11,901 nucleotides of DNA. Source: Oscillospiraceae bacterium. Lineage in GTDB: Bacteria; Bacillota; Clostridia; Saccharofermentanales; Saccharofermentanaceae. Location of the stretch: NCBI GenBank assembly GCA_902795955.1, contig CADBNJ010000039.1, positions 1 to 11,901 of the forward strand. The letters are read 5' to 3'. A program made the translations under genes and the position numbers. Of the stretch, positions 11,811 through 11,901 are shown piece by piece (the first letter of the stretch is position 1; every line of letters starts with the position of its first letter). The notes under the pieces are model-generated. The model did no database searches, was not told the DNA's origin, and saw only the letters and a program-made list of their open reading frames with translations.

Positions 11811-11901
11811 GCCTTACGCCTCGTTAATGCAAAATATATAAATGGTATCAGGGCAATAACTGCAATAAAAGAACCCCATACGGAACCCGGCAATCTGAGG
11901 A
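11807..11901 (-). CDS. C-terminal end of a membrane protein gene (partial)
   Basis: One minus-strand frame reads 30 residues to a TGA overlapping the ligA start (ATGA). The visible end is LRLPGSVWGSFIAVIALIPF then IYFALTRRKA, one likely membrane helix followed by a short basic tail, so the C-terminus is probably cytoplasmic. The other two frames are open only briefly or give unlikely protein. The overlap implies it is the gene preceding ligA in the same unit. Its family cannot be told from this piece. Confidence 0.6.
   Translation of the reverse strand, partial: LRLPGSVWGSFIAVIALIPFIYFALTRRKA

Overview
The window looks like a chromosomal segment of an anaerobic Bacillota/Clostridia bacterium, probably gut or rumen associated (Lachnospiraceae or a related family). 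This rests on family resemblance and not on a marker gene: a Clostridia-type HU protein, a DUF1858 CxGC protein, a DUF6472-like Cys-rich miniprotein, strong GGAGG ribosome sites and short tightly overlapping operons. No rRNA, tRNA, CRISPR array, transposase or phage gene was seen.

Layout. (1) 1-713, minus: the N-terminal 237 residues of a TIR-domain membrane protein that runs off the left edge. (2) 752-1477, plus: a DUF937 gene with a good promoter. (3) 1478-3156, minus: a three-gene unit (RDD-family membrane protein, a four-TM protein, a 57-residue Cys-rich protein) converging on the DUF937 gene with no gap. (4) 3181-3946: the only long stretch without a protein gene. On the minus strand it holds a candidate structured noncoding RNA of about 575 nt, with a possible promoter, many local hairpins, GNRA loops and a clear terminator. 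Beside it, divergently, is a plus-strand promoter-terminator pair predicting an RNA of about 50 nt. (5) 3947-6371, minus: an operon of a DinB-type Y-family polymerase, a YhcC/YtqA-type radical SAM protein and a two-TM protein, with a LexA-box-like site upstream of dinB. (6) 6548-7243, plus: an orphan OmpR-type response regulator whose receiver has lost the conserved Lys-Pro. (7) 7335-7538, minus: DUF1858 protein. (8) 7754-8026, plus: HU, with near-consensus promoter and terminator. (9) 8081-8653, minus: a protein with a possible Spo0A-C-like domain. (10) 8769-11901, minus: end of a membrane protein gene, ligA (NAD-dependent DNA ligase), 5-formyltetrahydrofolate cyclo-ligase and a two-TM protein, with overlapping or nearly abutting genes.

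The identifiable cell biology is mainly DNA maintenance: translesion synthesis (DinB), nick sealing (LigA), nucleoid packaging (HU) and one-carbon folate recycling. DinB and LigA both carry sliding-clamp-binding-like pentapeptides (QISFF at the DinB C-terminus, QISLF at the LigA N-terminus). The most unusual item is the large RNA candidate; its size, ornate folding signs and likely host suggest comparison with ROOL-type RNAs, but I cannot confirm a family from sequence reading alone.
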